From the NCBI RefSeq assembly GCF_014203325.1, contig NZ_JACHIV010000001.1:6263501-6327500 (forward strand): a DNA stretch of 64,000 nt, in the 5' to 3' direction. This DNA is from Saccharopolyspora gloriosae (GTDB lineage Bacteria > Actinomycetota > Actinomycetes > Mycobacteriales > Pseudonocardiaceae). Within the stretch, counting starts at the first letter, position 1; the number at the start of each line of letters is the position of its first letter. The position numbers were made by a program, and so were the translations under genes. Below the pieces are notes generated by a model that worked only from the letters and a program-made list of their open reading frames with translations, was not told the origin of the DNA and made no database searches. Of this stretch, positions 34,082 through 43,862 are shown one piece after another.

Positions 34082-34098
34082 CGCTCACGCGTCGCGGA

Positions 34099-34860
34099 TC
34101 AGAACGACAGGCGGCGGAAGATCACCCGCGGCAGGTGCCGCAGCACGACCATCACCCAGCGCATCTGCCCCGGGACCCAGATGGACTCCTTGCCCTTGCG
34201 GACCGCGTCGATGATCGCGGCGCCGACCTGCTCGGGCGTCTGCGCCATCGGGGCGGGCTTCATGCCGGCGGTGAGCTTCGTCTTCACGAAGTTCGGCCGC
34301 ACGACCGTGACCTTCACGCCCGAGCCTTCCAGGGCGTAGGTCAGGCCGGAGTAGAACAGGTCGATGCCGCCCTTGGCGGAGCCGTAGACGAAGTTCGTCC
34401 GGCGGGCGCGCTCACCGGCGGGCGAGGCCATCATCACCAGGTGCCCGTGGCCCTGCTTGCGCAGCTTGTTCGCCAGGTGCACGCCCAGCGACATCGGCGC
34501 CACGTAGTTGACCTCGGCGGTCAGCCGCGCCGCGGCCGGGTCGGTCCAGCACTTCTCGTTGTCGAGCTGCACGCCGAAGGCGACCAGGGTGACGTCGATG
34601 TCGCCGTCGGCGAAGGCCTTCTCGACGACCTCGCCGTGCGTCTCCGGGTCGGTGGCCTCGAACTCGATGGTGCTGACCGTGCTGCCGGTCTTGCGCAGCC
34701 GCTCCGCGGCGGCCTCGACCAGGTCGGCTTCCTCCGGGCGCGCGGCCAGCACGATCCGCAGCGGGCGCTGGTTCGCGTACTGCTCCGCGGTCGCCAGCGC
34801 GATGTCGGACGTACCACCGAGGATGAACAGGGACTGCGGGTTTCCAACGGCGTCGATCAC
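34099..34860 (-). CDS. dprE2: Decaprenylphospho-2-keto-erythro-pentose reductase DprE2
   Basis: A 253-residue short-chain dehydrogenase. The N-terminal '[20 protein letters not shown]' is the NAD-binding motif, Ser in '[12 protein letters not shown]' and 'YGSAKGG' supply the Ser-Tyr-Lys triad. It reduces the DprE1 product to decaprenyl-phospho-arabinose, the arabinose donor for the cell wall. GTG at 34860 overlaps the dprE1 stop (GTGA). The C-terminal '[19 protein letters not shown]' is a hydrophobic/basic segment typical of DprE2. Confidence 0.95.
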   Translation of the reverse strand: MIDAVGNPQSLFILGGTSDIALATAEQYANQRPLRIVLAARPEEADLVEAAAERLRKTGSTVSTIEFEATDPETHGEVVEKAFADGDIDVTLVAFGVQLDNEKCWTDPAAARLTAEVNYVAPMSLGVHLANKLRKQGHGHLVMMASPAGERARRTNFVYGSAKGGIDLFYSGLTYALEGSGVKVTVVRPNFVKTKLTAGMKPAPMAQTPEQVGAAIIDAVRKGKESIWVPGQMRWVMVVLRHLPRVIFRRLSF

Positions 34861-36221
34861 AGGGCCAACCTTCGGGACAGATCGGAGTGGAAGATTCCTT
34901 GCGGGTCGACGGCGGCGCGCACCTTGCGCCACTCGTCGAGACGGGGGTACATCTGCTGGATCATCTCCGGCGTGGTGCGCGAATCCTTCGCGAAGTACAG
35001 GCGACCGCCCGCACCCAGCACCAGGTCGTCGAGCTCCTGGCAGAACCGGCTGAGCCCGTCCTTGATCGGGAAGTCGACGGTGATCGTCCAGCCCGGCATC
35101 GCGAACGACAGCGGCGCGCGGCTGCTGTCGCCCATCCGCTTGAGCACGTTCAGGAACGACACGTGCCCGGACTCCGCGATGCGCTTCACCAGCGTGCGCA
35201 GCGCTTCGTGCTGGTCGAACGGCAGGATGAACTGGTACTGCAGGAACCCCTTGGAGCCGTAGGCGCGGTTCCACTCGCCGAACATGTCCAGCGGGTGGTA
35301 GAAGGCCGTCAGGTTCTGCACCTGACCACGGCCCGCCTTCGGCGTCTTGCGGTACCAGACCTCGCTGAGCGTGCTGAACGTCAGCTTGTTGGCCAGGCCG
35401 TTCGGGAAGACGTCCGGGAAGGTCAGCAGCTGCGGGGCGTCGAACTTCAACGGGTCCGCGCGCAGCTTCGGCGGCAGCTCGTCGAGCTTGGCCAGCGAGC
35501 CACGGGAGAACGCCGAGCGGCCCAGCTTCGGGCCGGTGGAGATCGCGTCGAACCACGCCATCGAGTAGTCGTAGTTCATGTCGGACCCGTTGGAGAACAG
35601 CTCCAGCGTCTCGTCCAGGTCCTTCGTGCGGTCGGCGTCGACGATGAAGTACGCGCTCTCGGTGCGCTTCATCTTCACCTTGGCGCGCAGCACGATGCCG
35701 GTCAGCCCGACACCGCCCACCGTCGCCCAGAACAGCTCGGAGCCCTCCCCGTCCGGGGTCAGGGTGCGGACCTCGCCGTCCGCGGTGAGCAGGTCCATCG
35801 ACACCACGTGGTTGCCGAAGCTCCCGTGCGAGTGGTGGTTCTTGCCGTGGATGTCGCAGCCGATGGCACCGCCGATGGTGACCTGGCGGGTGCCCGGCAG
35901 CACCGGCACCCACAGGCCGTGCGGCAGCGCCGCCTTCATCAGCTGGTCCAGGCTCACGCCCGCGTCCACGTCGACCACGGCGTTGTCCGGGTCGATGTCG
36001 TGGATGCGGTTCAGCGCGGTCATGTCGATGACGGTGCCGCCCGCGTTCTGCGACACGTCGCCGTAGCTGCGGCCGAGGCCGCGGGCGATCACGCCGCGCT
36101 CGTCCGCCTCGCGGACGGCGCGGGCGATGGCGTCGACGTCAGGGGTGCTCAGCACCTGGGCGTGGGTCGGCGCGGTGCGCGCCCAGCCCATCAGCTTCCG
36201 GTTCTGCAACGCTGCGGTCAC
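34857..36221 (-). CDS. dprE1: Decaprenylphosphoryl-ribose oxidase DprE1 (canonical copy)
   Basis: A 454-residue VAO-type FAD oxidase. It begins '[19 protein letters not shown]' and carries '[11 protein letters not shown]', '[20 protein letters not shown]' (FAD and active-site region), '[11 protein letters not shown]' and the catalytic Lys in '[10 protein letters not shown]'. It oxidises the ribose 2'-OH of decaprenyl-phospho-ribose. The position equal to M. tuberculosis Cys387 (in GWNICVDFPI) is Thr here ('[10 protein letters not shown]'). GTG at 36221 overlaps the stop of the upstream paralogue. It is coupled to dprE2 downstream. Confidence 0.93.
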   Translation of the reverse strand: MTAALQNRKLMGWARTAPTHAQVLSTPDVDAIARAVREADERGVIARGLGRSYGDVSQNAGGTVIDMTALNRIHDIDPDNAVVDVDAGVSLDQLMKAALPHGLWVPVLPGTRQVTIGGAIGCDIHGKNHHSHGSFGNHVVSMDLLTADGEVRTLTPDGEGSELFWATVGGVGLTGIVLRAKVKMKRTESAYFIVDADRTKDLDETLELFSNGSDMNYDYSMAWFDAISTGPKLGRSAFSRGSLAKLDELPPKLRADPLKFDAPQLLTFPDVFPNGLANKLTFSTLSEVWYRKTPKAGRGQVQNLTAFYHPLDMFGEWNRAYGSKGFLQYQFILPFDQHEALRTLVKRIAESGHVSFLNVLKRMGDSSRAPLSFAMPGWTITVDFPIKDGLSRFCQELDDLVLGAGGRLYFAKDSRTTPEMIQQMYPRLDEWRKVRAAVDPQGIFHSDLSRRLAL

Positions 36222-37600
36222 AGGCTCAACCTCCGGGACAGGTCGGAATGGAACACGCCCTCGGGGTCGACCGAGGCGCGGATCTTGCGCCACTCGTGGA
36301 TGCGCGGGTACATCCGCTCGATCATCTCCGCCGACGTCCGCGACTCCTTGGCGAGGTAGAGCCTGCCGCCCGCGTCGAGCACCAGCTCGTCGAGCTCCTG
36401 GCACAACCGGTCGAGGCCGGGCGTGATCGGGATGTCGACGGTCAGCGTCCAGCCCTCGCTGGGGAAGGACATCGGGGCGTCGTTGCCCTTGCCGAAGGTC
36501 TTGAGCACGTTCAGGAACGACGCGTGCCCGCTGGCGCTGATCTTGTCGATGGACCGGCGGAACATCGCCTCCTGCCCGAACGGCACCATGAACTGGTACT
36601 GCAGGAAACCGTTCGGACCGTAGATCCGGTTCCACTCGCCGACCAGGTCGAGCGGGTGGAAGAACTGGGTGATGTTCTGCACGGCCCCGAACTTCGTCGG
36701 CGCCTTGCGGTACCAGACCTCGTTGAAGGCGGTGATCGTGTACTTGTTCACCAGCCCGTTCGGGAAGATCGGCGGCGCCGTCATCAGCTGCGGGGCGTTG
36801 AACTTCAACGGGTCCTTGCGCAGCTTCTTCGGCAGGTCCTCCAGCGTCGCGGAGTTGCCCCTGGTCAACAGCGCGCGACCCAGGTTCTCGCCACGCGCCA
36901 GCGAGTCGAACCAGGCCACGGAGTAGATGTAGTTGCCGTCGGAGCCGTCGGTGAAGTGCTCGATCAGCTCGTCGAGGTTCTTCGTCTGCACGTTGTCGAC
37001 CAGGAAGTACGCCGTTTCGACGCGCTTGAGCCGGATCGTGGCCTTCAGGATGATGCCGGTCAGCCCCATGCCGCCGACCGTCGCCCAGAACAGCTCGGAG
37101 CCGGTGCCCTGCGGCGACAGGGTCCGCACCGAACCGTCGGCGGTGAGCAGGTCCAGCGACAGCACGTGGCTGCCGAACGAACCCTGCGAGTGGTGGTTCT
37201 TGCCGTGGATGTCGGAACCGATGGCGCCGCCGACGGTGACCTGGCGGGTCCCCGGCAGCACCGGGATCCACAGGCCGTACGGCAGCAGGCGGCGCATCAG
37301 CGTGTCCAGCGAGACGCCCGCGTCGACCACGACCGTCGCCTCGTCCGCGTCGACCTGGTGCACGCGGTTCAGCGCGGTCATGTCGATGACGGTGCCGCCC
37401 GCGTTCTGCGACGGGTCGCCGTAGCTGCGGCCGAGGCCGCGGGCGATGACGCCGCGCGGGCCCGCTTCGCGGACCGCTCGCGCGATCACGTCGACGTCCG
37501 GGGTGCTCACGACTCGAGCCGAGGTCGGCGCCGTGCGCCCCCACCCGGCCAGTCGCTGAACCCGTTCGCTGGTCGCATGGTCGTGCTGTCCCGATCCCAC
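36218..37600 (-). CDS. DprE1 paralogue (second FAD-dependent oxidase)
   Basis: A 460-residue homologue of the adjacent DprE1, with the same landmarks: '[20 protein letters not shown]', '[18 protein letters not shown]', '[20 protein letters not shown]', '[10 protein letters not shown]'. The Cys387-equivalent is again Thr ('[10 protein letters not shown]'). It is the first gene of a coupled dprE1'-dprE1-dprE2 operon, divergent from gtrA. Paralogue divergence suggests either redundancy or a second polyprenyl-phospho-sugar substrate. GTG 37600 is the best start available, as no strong ribosome site is seen. Confidence 0.9.
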   Translation of the reverse strand: MGSGQHDHATSERVQRLAGWGRTAPTSARVVSTPDVDVIARAVREAGPRGVIARGLGRSYGDPSQNAGGTVIDMTALNRVHQVDADEATVVVDAGVSLDTLMRRLLPYGLWIPVLPGTRQVTVGGAIGSDIHGKNHHSQGSFGSHVLSLDLLTADGSVRTLSPQGTGSELFWATVGGMGLTGIILKATIRLKRVETAYFLVDNVQTKNLDELIEHFTDGSDGNYIYSVAWFDSLARGENLGRALLTRGNSATLEDLPKKLRKDPLKFNAPQLMTAPPIFPNGLVNKYTITAFNEVWYRKAPTKFGAVQNITQFFHPLDLVGEWNRIYGPNGFLQYQFMVPFGQEAMFRRSIDKISASGHASFLNVLKTFGKGNDAPMSFPSEGWTLTVDIPITPGLDRLCQELDELVLDAGGRLYLAKESRTSAEMIERMYPRIHEWRKIRASVDPEGVFHSDLSRRLSL

Positions 37601-37771
37601 CCAGCCGAGTCTATCCGCGGCGCGTCCCCGAGTACGGGCGGGTAGCGCCCCGCTAGCACAGGTGCACCAGGGGGCGCAGAGGTTCACCGCTACACTTTTC
37701 GGGGCGACTTGCGGGGCGTTCGCCTCCGGGCCTGCCGTACCGACGCTGTTGCCGACACTTGGGGTGAACCA

Positions 37772-38209
37772 GTGGCCGTGGCCGAATCCGGCGCAGACGC
37801 CGAGCTCAAGAAGCTCGGGCTGTTCCAGCAGCTCTTCCGCTTCGTGGCCATCGGCGGGTTCTGCGCCCTGATCGACGCGGGTACGTACTCGGTGCTGCTG
37901 GGCGTGCTCGGGTGGCCGACGTGGCTGTCGAAGTCGATCTCGTTCATCCTCGGCACCACCGCGTCGTACCTGATCAACCGGAAGTTCACCTTCAGCGGTG
38001 CCAGCTCCGGCAACTCCACGGCCAAGGCCGGGGCCTTCGCGATCGTCTACACGACCACGTTCTTCGTGAACATGGGTTCGAACGAGCTGCTGTGCTTCCT
38101 GTTCGACGCGCGCGAGGCCTGGCAGTTCGGGCTGTTCTGGGTGATCGCCCAGGGCCTCGGCACGCTGATCAACTTCGTGATGCTGAAGTGGGTCGTCTTC
38201 CGCGACTGA
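37772..38209 (+). CDS. GtrA-family polyprenyl-phosphate-linked sugar membrane protein
   Basis: A 145-residue protein with four membrane helices: '[20 protein letters not shown]', '[20 protein letters not shown]', then two more. The pattern and 'YLINRKFTF' are diagnostic of GtrA. In M. tuberculosis the equivalent (Rv3789) lies beside dprE1/dprE2 and acts in arabinan precursor or anchoring steps. Here it is divergent from the dprE operon with 171 bases between. GTG at 37772 follows GGGGTGA, and the longer TTG start at 37709 is less likely. Confidence 0.9.
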   Translation: MAVAESGADAELKKLGLFQQLFRFVAIGGFCALIDAGTYSVLLGVLGWPTWLSKSISFILGTTASYLINRKFTFSGASSGNSTAKAGAFAIVYTTTFFVNMGSNELLCFLFDAREAWQFGLFWVIAQGLGTLINFVMLKWVVFRD

Positions 38210-38222
38210 CACCGCGCGAACA

Positions 38223-38277
38223 GGGCGCGAACGCCCCACCCGCCCGGTGCCGCCGGGCGCACGGGCCGTTCGCGCCC
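38223..38277. terminator. Compound hairpin between gtrA and a convergent gene
   Basis: GGGCGCGAACG at 38223-38233 pairs with CGTTCGCGCCC at 38267-38277. An inner GCCCGG/CCGGGC hairpin sits between. Both flanking genes converge on it. Confidence 0.65.
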
Positions 38278-38282
38278 GGCGC

Positions 38283-38549
38283 TCAGCTCCCGAAGCCGGT
38301 GGCCCGGTCGGGCGCCCCGTAGGCGTTGCTGTCGGAGCGGGTGCTCTCCACGTGCGCGGTGGCGACGTGGGCGAAGTTCACCGCGAACTTGCCGCCGTCC
38401 GCCGTCGTCAGCAACGTCGTACCGCCGGAACCCATCAGCTCCGCCAGCCGCCCGTCGAGCGTTTCCGCTTCGGTGGCGTCCAACGCGATGTGCAGGGGCT
38501 GGGACACGCCCGCCAAGTGCAGGATCAATCCTGGTCGCTTCTCACTCAT
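38283..38549 (-). CDS. Small hypothetical protein
   Basis: An 88-residue soluble protein starting '[20 protein letters not shown]' with a G-rich ribosome site before ATG 38549. The sequence alternates short strands and a helix ('[12 protein letters not shown]', then '[17 protein letters not shown]') and contains no cysteine or known motif. It lies between gtrA (convergent) and the 3' end of the Emb gene. I do not recognise the family. Confidence 0.7.
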   Translation of the reverse strand: MSEKRPGLILHLAGVSQPLHIALDATEAETLDGRLAELMGSGGTTLLTTADGGKFAVNFAHVATAHVESTRSDSNAYGAPDRATGFGS

Positions 38550-38643
38550 GCCCCCCAGCGCACCACCGCCCGCGCCCCGGCGGCAGGCGCTTTCACCCTC
38601 GGCGGACGCCCGGCGCCCCGTTTTCACCCTGGGCGGACGCGAA

Positions 38644-38679
38644 GCGGCCCGCCCGACCTGATCCGGTCGAGCGGGCCGC
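38644..38679 (-). terminator. Hairpin terminator after the Emb gene
   Basis: A 15-bp stem with one mismatch (38644-38658 with 38665-38679) and a 6-base loop begins 12 bases past the Emb stop on the minus strand. Confidence 0.8.
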
Positions 38680-38691
38680 GTCGGACTGCTC

Positions 38692-41600
38692 CTACTGCTG
38701 CGGTTCGTCACCGCCGAGCTGCTTGACGTCGTTGCGGTCGTCGGAGCTGGGCACGTCGCCCGGCAGCTCCACCGTCTTCGTCAGCGGCCCCGGCGTCCAC
38801 AGGCCCGAATGGGTCTCCTTGCGCACGTCCATCGCGGTCTCCGCGGGCAACGCGTCCGGCTGGTACGGGTCCACCTCGTAGAGCGAACCCCAGTCCCGCG
38901 TCAGGTCCCCGCGCATGTACGTCGGCAGTTCCCGCACGCTGGAGCTGACGTTCATCCAGCCGAACGGACCGCCCGCGTCCGGCGAGGACCAGCCCGCGCC
39001 GATGTCGCGCACCTCGGCGCCGGCCGAGACCCGGAACCGCGGCATCTCGGCGACGCCGTTGCGGATCCCGGAGATCTGCAGGCAGGGGTGCACCAGCGCC
39101 GCCGTCCACTCCACGAACGTGGGGGCGTCGCCGACGACGTCGGTCATGTTCTGCAGCTGCGGCGCGCGCGGCGCGCTCACCGCGAGCCAGCCGTTCGGCG
39201 AGACCGCCTGGTCGACACCGACGACGCGCATCTTCGTGGCGCCCTCGGCCTCACCGCCGACGGTGAACCGGTAGTCCCGCCACTGCGGAGCCGGGCCCTG
39301 GCCGACGAACTGCCGGTGCATCATCTCGAAGCCCTGCGGGGTGTCCCGGCCGAACTCCAGCACCAGCGCGTTCGCGCCGCCCTCGGCACCCGCGAGGCTC
39401 AGCACCACCGGCACCTCGCCCGTCGCCGCGCGCTCCGGCAGGTCGTACCACTGGGTGCGCAGCTCACCGGTGCCGGTGCCCGCCTCGTCGTAGCTGCCCC
39501 ACACCGGGGCCTTGTCGTCGCCGAACTGGTGCGGCGGGCGCCAGTCCGGCTCCTCCGGGTCGGAACCGTCGCCGACGGGCAGGCCCGGCTTGCGGAAGCC
39601 CTCCATCTTCGGCGCCAAGTACTGCTCGGCGTTCTCCTTGTCGGCGTTGCGCTTGGGCACCTCGAAGTCCGGCACGGGCTTGGACGGCTGCTGCCCGGCG
39701 ACCGGCAACATGCCCGCCTTCGGATCGGGCTCCACGTACACGTAGTCGGACAGGCCGCAGCTGGAACCGGCGAGCTGCTTGATGTTGTCCATGCCCAGGC
39801 TGTAGGTGCCCGCCTGCTTCTGGATGACCTTGCCGAAGGTCGCGAGCTCGCCCAGCACCAGCAGCGCGCAGATGATCGCCAGCGGTGCCGTGCCGAGCCG
39901 CAGCGCGCGGCTGCGCTTCTCCATGCCGGTCCGGCCGGGTTCGACGCTCTCGACGACCTTCGGGTTCTTCTCGTCCAGCCTCAAGTGCTCGACGAACGCC
40001 ACGATGCCCGCGATGGCCGCGATGCCCAGCAGCAGCGTGCTCGCGTTGCGGCCGTCGATCGACGGGGCCTTGTCGAACCACGGCACGCCCCAACCGGAGA
40101 CGTACCACCACGCGTTCGGCCCGGTCGAGGCGAACGCGCAGATCACCATGAGCCCGGAGAAGAACGCCGCCCGGTTGCGCCGCGATCGCAGCACCGTGCT
40201 GCTCGTGGCCAGCGCCGTCAACGCGGCGAGCGCCCCGCCGACGGCGGCGAAGATGCCGAAGTGGTGCGACCACTTGGTGGGGGTCAGGGCCAGCGCCACG
40301 AACGACAGCGCGGCCACGGCCAGCAGGCGGCGGCTCGGGCCGAGCGCCGCACCGCGGATGCGACCGCGGCGCAGCAGCATCACCGCGCACGTCGCCAGGC
40401 ACAGCATCACCAGCAGCACCGGGAACCGGCGCACCAGCGAACCGTCCGGGGTGGGGCTGAACAGCAGGTTGTAGCGGTTGAGCTCCTGGTACCAGTCCTC
40501 GCTCGGGCCGATCTCGGTGCGCAGGTCCGTGGCGTCCATGATCGACTGCCAGGTCTGGTCCGCGAACACGGCGGCCAGGATGATGAAGCCGCACGCCGCG
40601 ATCGGCGCCAGCACCGGTACCCAGCCGTAGTCCTTGGCCCGCTGCCGCACCAACCGCAGCAGCGGCTTGAGCGCCGCGATGTAGGGCAGCACCGCGACCA
40701 GGCCGTGCGGACCGGCGCCCAGCGCGAGCGCGGCCACGACGAGGCCCAGCGCGGCGGGCATCAGGCGGCCGGTGGCGACCGCGCGCTCCACGGCGCACAG
40801 CGCCAGCAGCGAGAACAGCGCGATGACCGGCTCGGCGCGCAGGCCGTTGTTGTAGGGCAGCCAGAACGCGAGGAACACGGCCGCGGCGGCCCAGCCCGCG
40901 GCGTTGCTGCGCCGGACCTGCTGGCCCAGCCTCGGCAGCACTTCGCGGCTGATCAGCAGCCAGCTGACCGAGCCCATCAGCAACGCGGGCAGCCGCACCC
41001 ACGGCGTGGCCGTGGAGATCTGCACCCACATCGAGTACAGCTCGTAGAACCAGCCGAACGGCGCTTCCGGCACCGCGAACCAGCGGTAGTAGTTGCTGAT
41101 GTAGCCGGCGCTCTCGCGCGCTCGCGCGATGGTGAGGATGTAGCCGTCATCGGAGGTCATCGCGCCCGCGATCCACCAGATGATCAGCGCGCCGAACACC
41201 GAGACGTCCCGCAGCGTCGGCTTCCACCAGCCGCGCGGCACCAGCCGGGGCGGGCGTCGTCCCGCGCGCACGTCCAGGCGCCGCAGGCACACGACGGAGC
41301 CGATGAAGGCCAGCACCGCCAGGCCGATCACGGTGAGCTTGATCGGCGTCGCGCTGCTCTCGTAGCGGTTGTCGACGCGGGCCTCGAAGGACAGGCCGTC
41401 GATGTTGTCGCGGGTCGAGTCGATGTCGGAGAAGATGCCGGTCAGCTGCGGGCGCTGGTCGCCGCGCAGGTTCGCCAGCGTCTCGTCACCGAGCTTCACC
41501 TTGGTGCCGGCGACGTCGGAGCGCACCGTGATGGCGCAGTCGCCCGCCGGGACCGGCACCGTGCCGACCTGCTGGCCTTTGGACAGCAAGGTGACCTGGC

Positions 41601-42015
41601 CGTTGTCGGCCTGCAGGGTCATGCCGGTGAGGTTGCCGTAGTCCGAGTTCGGCGGGTTCGTGCTCAGCAGGTTCGCCGGACCGTTGGTGCGCGCGTCGAC
41701 GCTGCGCACCGATTCGCACGGCACGTTCGCGTTCATCCACAGCGGCGAGAAGCTCACCAGCGGCGCGGAGACCGACTTGGTGCCCTCGGCGGTGGGCCAT
41801 CTCAGGGTGTTGATGTTGTGGTCGACCGGCAGGAAGGGCACCGCGATCGCCAGTACGGCGCCCAGCAACCCCAGCACGGAGGCGAACCACCTCAGCTGCT
41901 TGGCGGACGGGTCGCGCCGGCTCGCCGCCGGGCGTGCCGGAGAGTCCGCCGCCTGATCCGAGGACGACTCCGATGGGTCGTCCTTGCGACTGCTGTCTTC
42001 CTGCCCCTTAAGCAC
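38692..42015 (-). CDS. Emb-type arabinosyltransferase (EmbA/B/C family)
   Basis: A 1107-residue GT-C membrane enzyme of normal Emb length. A hydrophilic start, first helix near residues 42-62 and a large periplasmic loop are followed by about a dozen helices. The catalytic loop has 'GAMTSDDGYILTIARARES', with the DD metal/donor motif. A C-terminal periplasmic carbohydrate-binding-like domain of about 400 residues follows. It extends arabinan using decaprenyl-phospho-arabinose made by the neighbouring DprE1/DprE2. Only one Emb is present in the window. Start is GTG at 42015. Confidence 0.93.
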   Translation of the reverse strand: MLKGQEDSSRKDDPSESSSDQAADSPARPAASRRDPSAKQLRWFASVLGLLGAVLAIAVPFLPVDHNINTLRWPTAEGTKSVSAPLVSFSPLWMNANVPCESVRSVDARTNGPANLLSTNPPNSDYGNLTGMTLQADNGQVTLLSKGQQVGTVPVPAGDCAITVRSDVAGTKVKLGDETLANLRGDQRPQLTGIFSDIDSTRDNIDGLSFEARVDNRYESSATPIKLTVIGLAVLAFIGSVVCLRRLDVRAGRRPPRLVPRGWWKPTLRDVSVFGALIIWWIAGAMTSDDGYILTIARARESAGYISNYYRWFAVPEAPFGWFYELYSMWVQISTATPWVRLPALLMGSVSWLLISREVLPRLGQQVRRSNAAGWAAAAVFLAFWLPYNNGLRAEPVIALFSLLALCAVERAVATGRLMPAALGLVVAALALGAGPHGLVAVLPYIAALKPLLRLVRQRAKDYGWVPVLAPIAACGFIILAAVFADQTWQSIMDATDLRTEIGPSEDWYQELNRYNLLFSPTPDGSLVRRFPVLLVMLCLATCAVMLLRRGRIRGAALGPSRRLLAVAALSFVALALTPTKWSHHFGIFAAVGGALAALTALATSSTVLRSRRNRAAFFSGLMVICAFASTGPNAWWYVSGWGVPWFDKAPSIDGRNASTLLLGIAAIAGIVAFVEHLRLDEKNPKVVESVEPGRTGMEKRSRALRLGTAPLAIICALLVLGELATFGKVIQKQAGTYSLGMDNIKQLAGSSCGLSDYVYVEPDPKAGMLPVAGQQPSKPVPDFEVPKRNADKENAEQYLAPKMEGFRKPGLPVGDGSDPEEPDWRPPHQFGDDKAPVWGSYDEAGTGTGELRTQWYDLPERAATGEVPVVLSLAGAEGGANALVLEFGRDTPQGFEMMHRQFVGQGPAPQWRDYRFTVGGEAEGATKMRVVGVDQAVSPNGWLAVSAPRAPQLQNMTDVVGDAPTFVEWTAALVHPCLQISGIRNGVAEMPRFRVSAGAEVRDIGAGWSSPDAGGPFGWMNVSSSVRELPTYMRGDLTRDWGSLYEVDPYQPDALPAETAMDVRKETHSGLWTPGPLTKTVELPGDVPSSDDRNDVKQLGGDEPQQ

Positions 42016-42181
42016 GCCAGGAGAATAGTAGTCCCTGGTCCTGGGACTTCCGGCGCGTTCGACGCGGCCGGAACCGAGATGTTTGCCGACGCTATGAGCA
42101 GCCTCGATCGAGTGATTCTCAGGTGTCTCTCAGCGTCCCGTGATCCCCCGTGACCGATCGGTGACCGTCGCAACGGACGGT

Positions 42182-42583
42182 TCAGGACGCCTCCGCCATC
42201 AGTTGAGCGACCCGCTGGTGCGAAGTTCCGATCACCTCGGCGATCACCCGCTGGCTCAAGCCCGCGGAGCGCAACGTCGTGATGATCTCCAAGCGCGCCC
42301 GCTCGGCGTTCGCCGCCGCCCGCTTGGACTCGGCCGTCCAGTGCCGCAACTCTTCGACGGGCCGGGTGTACTCGACATCGCCTTGCAGGTACCGCCAGTC
42401 GATGCGGAAGGAGTCCGGCTCTCGGTCGGCGAGCCCGGCGATGAGGTCTCGCACCTCAAGGTCGAGCTCCTCGAGGTGATCCACTTCAGTGGCCCCGGCG
42501 GGCAGGCCCTGGACGTGCACCACCCAGCTTCGATCCTGCCTGCTCACGTCCACTCGGTAGCTGCCCAGCTGCTCGGAGCTCAT
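42182..42583 (-). CDS. HicB-like antitoxin with C-terminal HTH
   Basis: A 133-residue protein. Residues about 8-45 ('YRVDVSRQDRSWVVHVQGLP', AGATEVDHLEE) look like the partial RNase-H fold of HicB. A central region containing 'FRIDWRYLQ' follows, and the C-terminus ends with an HTH ('LRSAGLSQRVIAEVIGTSHQ' RVAQLM). ATG 42583 overlaps the stop of the HicA-like gene. It would bind the toxin through the N-terminal domain and DNA through the HTH. Assignment is by architecture and pairing. Confidence 0.65.
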   Translation of the reverse strand: MSSEQLGSYRVDVSRQDRSWVVHVQGLPAGATEVDHLEELDLEVRDLIAGLADREPDSFRIDWRYLQGDVEYTRPVEELRHWTAESKRAAANAERARLEIITTLRSAGLSQRVIAEVIGTSHQRVAQLMAEAS

Positions 42584-42840
42584 CGGTCCTCCAGCCACTT
42601 GTCGCCGAAAATGGGAGCCAAACCGGTCTCGATGTGCGTGAGCACGTACCAAGAGATCTCTTTGTTGTGCCCGGTTAAACCGAACCGGGCCACTTCGGCG
42701 CCTTCTCGGTCGTAGACCGCGAAGATCCGATGCGAGCCCTTACCTCTGCCCGGGATCTCTTGGATCGTCGTCTTCGCATTTCGGGCCGCGCGCCGCGCGA
42801 GACTCAGCACCTTGGCCGGCTTCAGCTTCTTGTTGACCAC
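42580..42840 (-). CDS. HicA-like toxin
   Basis: An 86-residue basic protein: 'MVNKKLKPAKVLSLARRAAR', then 'IQEIPGRGKGSHRIFAVYD' and 'GHNKEISWYVLTHIETGLAP'. The GKGSHRIF strand with a His and the later HxKEIS segment match HicA dsRBD-like toxins, although the protein is longer and diverged. It is followed by an overlapping antitoxin-like gene (ATGA), the standard toxin-first order. The predicted role is an mRNA interferase. Confidence 0.65.
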   Translation of the reverse strand: MVNKKLKPAKVLSLARRAARNAKTTIQEIPGRGKGSHRIFAVYDREGAEVARFGLTGHNKEISWYVLTHIETGLAPIFGDKWLEDR

Positions 42841-42929
42841 AGCATACTTCTATCGCAGTGGACACTCAAGTGGCAAACCAACTAGACGCGATCGGGTGAC
42901 CTTGATCGGCGGAAGATGAACCGTCCCGT

Positions 42930-43862
42930 TCAGCGGCGGAAGAACTGCTCCCGGCGCCCCTGCCGGACCAGGCGGAGCCACTCGCGGAACGCCTTCAGAT
43001 CACGGCGCTGGCCGACGAAGTACAGCCCGAACCGCAGGAACTCCAGCGCCCCGATCTTGCGCATCCCCGGCTGCGAGAGCAGATAACCGCGGTTGCGGTA
43101 GGTGTAGTAGCGCTTGTTCTCGTCCGACGGGTCCTGCGCGTGGAACCGGCCGCCGAGCATCGGCTTGAACTCGTCCGAACCGTCCGGGTGCACGAACCGC
43201 GTCTTGAGCGAGGTGCCGAACGGCAGCCCCGAGCGCACCACGCGGCGGTGCAGCTCCACCTCGTCGCCGCGGACGAACAGCCGGTAGTCCGGCACGCCCA
43301 CCACGTCCAGCGTGGCCGCGCGGAACAGCGCGCCGTTGAAGAACGACGCGATCCCCGGCAGGAAGTCGGCGTCCCCGCCGGGAGCGCTGAGCTCCTCCGG
43401 GCGCCGCTTCCAGGTGAGGCCGCGGCGCAGCGGGAACGCCAGCTTGTCCGGCCGGTTGATGTTCACCACGACCGGCGAGACCGCGGCGAGCTTGCGGGTG
43501 CGCGCCACGTCGAGCAGCGTCGCCAGCGCCTGGTCGTCAGCGGGCCGGCCGTCGTCGTCGCCGAGCCACACCCACTCCGCGCCGAGCGCCAGCGCGTGCA
43601 GCATGCCCAGCGCGAACCCGCCCGCGCCGCCGAGGTTGTGCCGCGAGGGCAGGTACGTCGACGGGATCGGGCAGTCCTCGACGACCTGCCGCGCCGGTTG
43701 GTCCGGCCCGTTGTCGACGACCACCAGGTGATCCGGCACCCGCGTCTGGGTGGCGATCACCTTGAGCGACTCCGCGAGCAGCTCGCGGCGATGCCTGGTG
43801 ACGATCACCGCGACGACGGAATCTGCGGGAAGTTGCGGCTGCTCGGCGGAGTCGGCGCTCAT
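42930..43862 (-). CDS. glfT1: Galactofuranosyltransferase GlfT1-like glycosyltransferase (GT2)
   Basis: A 310-residue GT2 enzyme. The donor motif is 'WVWLGDDDGRPADD', and the acceptor-side 'RLFVRGDEVELHRRVVRSG' has the catalytic acidic residue. GlfT1 adds the first galactofuranose residues to the lipid-linked wall linker. The gene sits immediately after wzt-like and wzm-like genes (ATG overlaps the wzt stop), as Rv3782 lies with Rv3781 and Rv3783 in M. tuberculosis, which supports the assignment. Confidence 0.9.
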   Translation of the reverse strand: MSADSAEQPQLPADSVVAVIVTRHRRELLAESLKVIATQTRVPDHLVVVDNGPDQPARQVVEDCPIPSTYLPSRHNLGGAGGFALGMLHALALGAEWVWLGDDDGRPADDQALATLLDVARTRKLAAVSPVVVNINRPDKLAFPLRRGLTWKRRPEELSAPGGDADFLPGIASFFNGALFRAATLDVVGVPDYRLFVRGDEVELHRRVVRSGLPFGTSLKTRFVHPDGSDEFKPMLGGRFHAQDPSDENKRYYTYRNRGYLLSQPGMRKIGALEFLRFGLYFVGQRRDLKAFREWLRLVRQGRREQFFRR

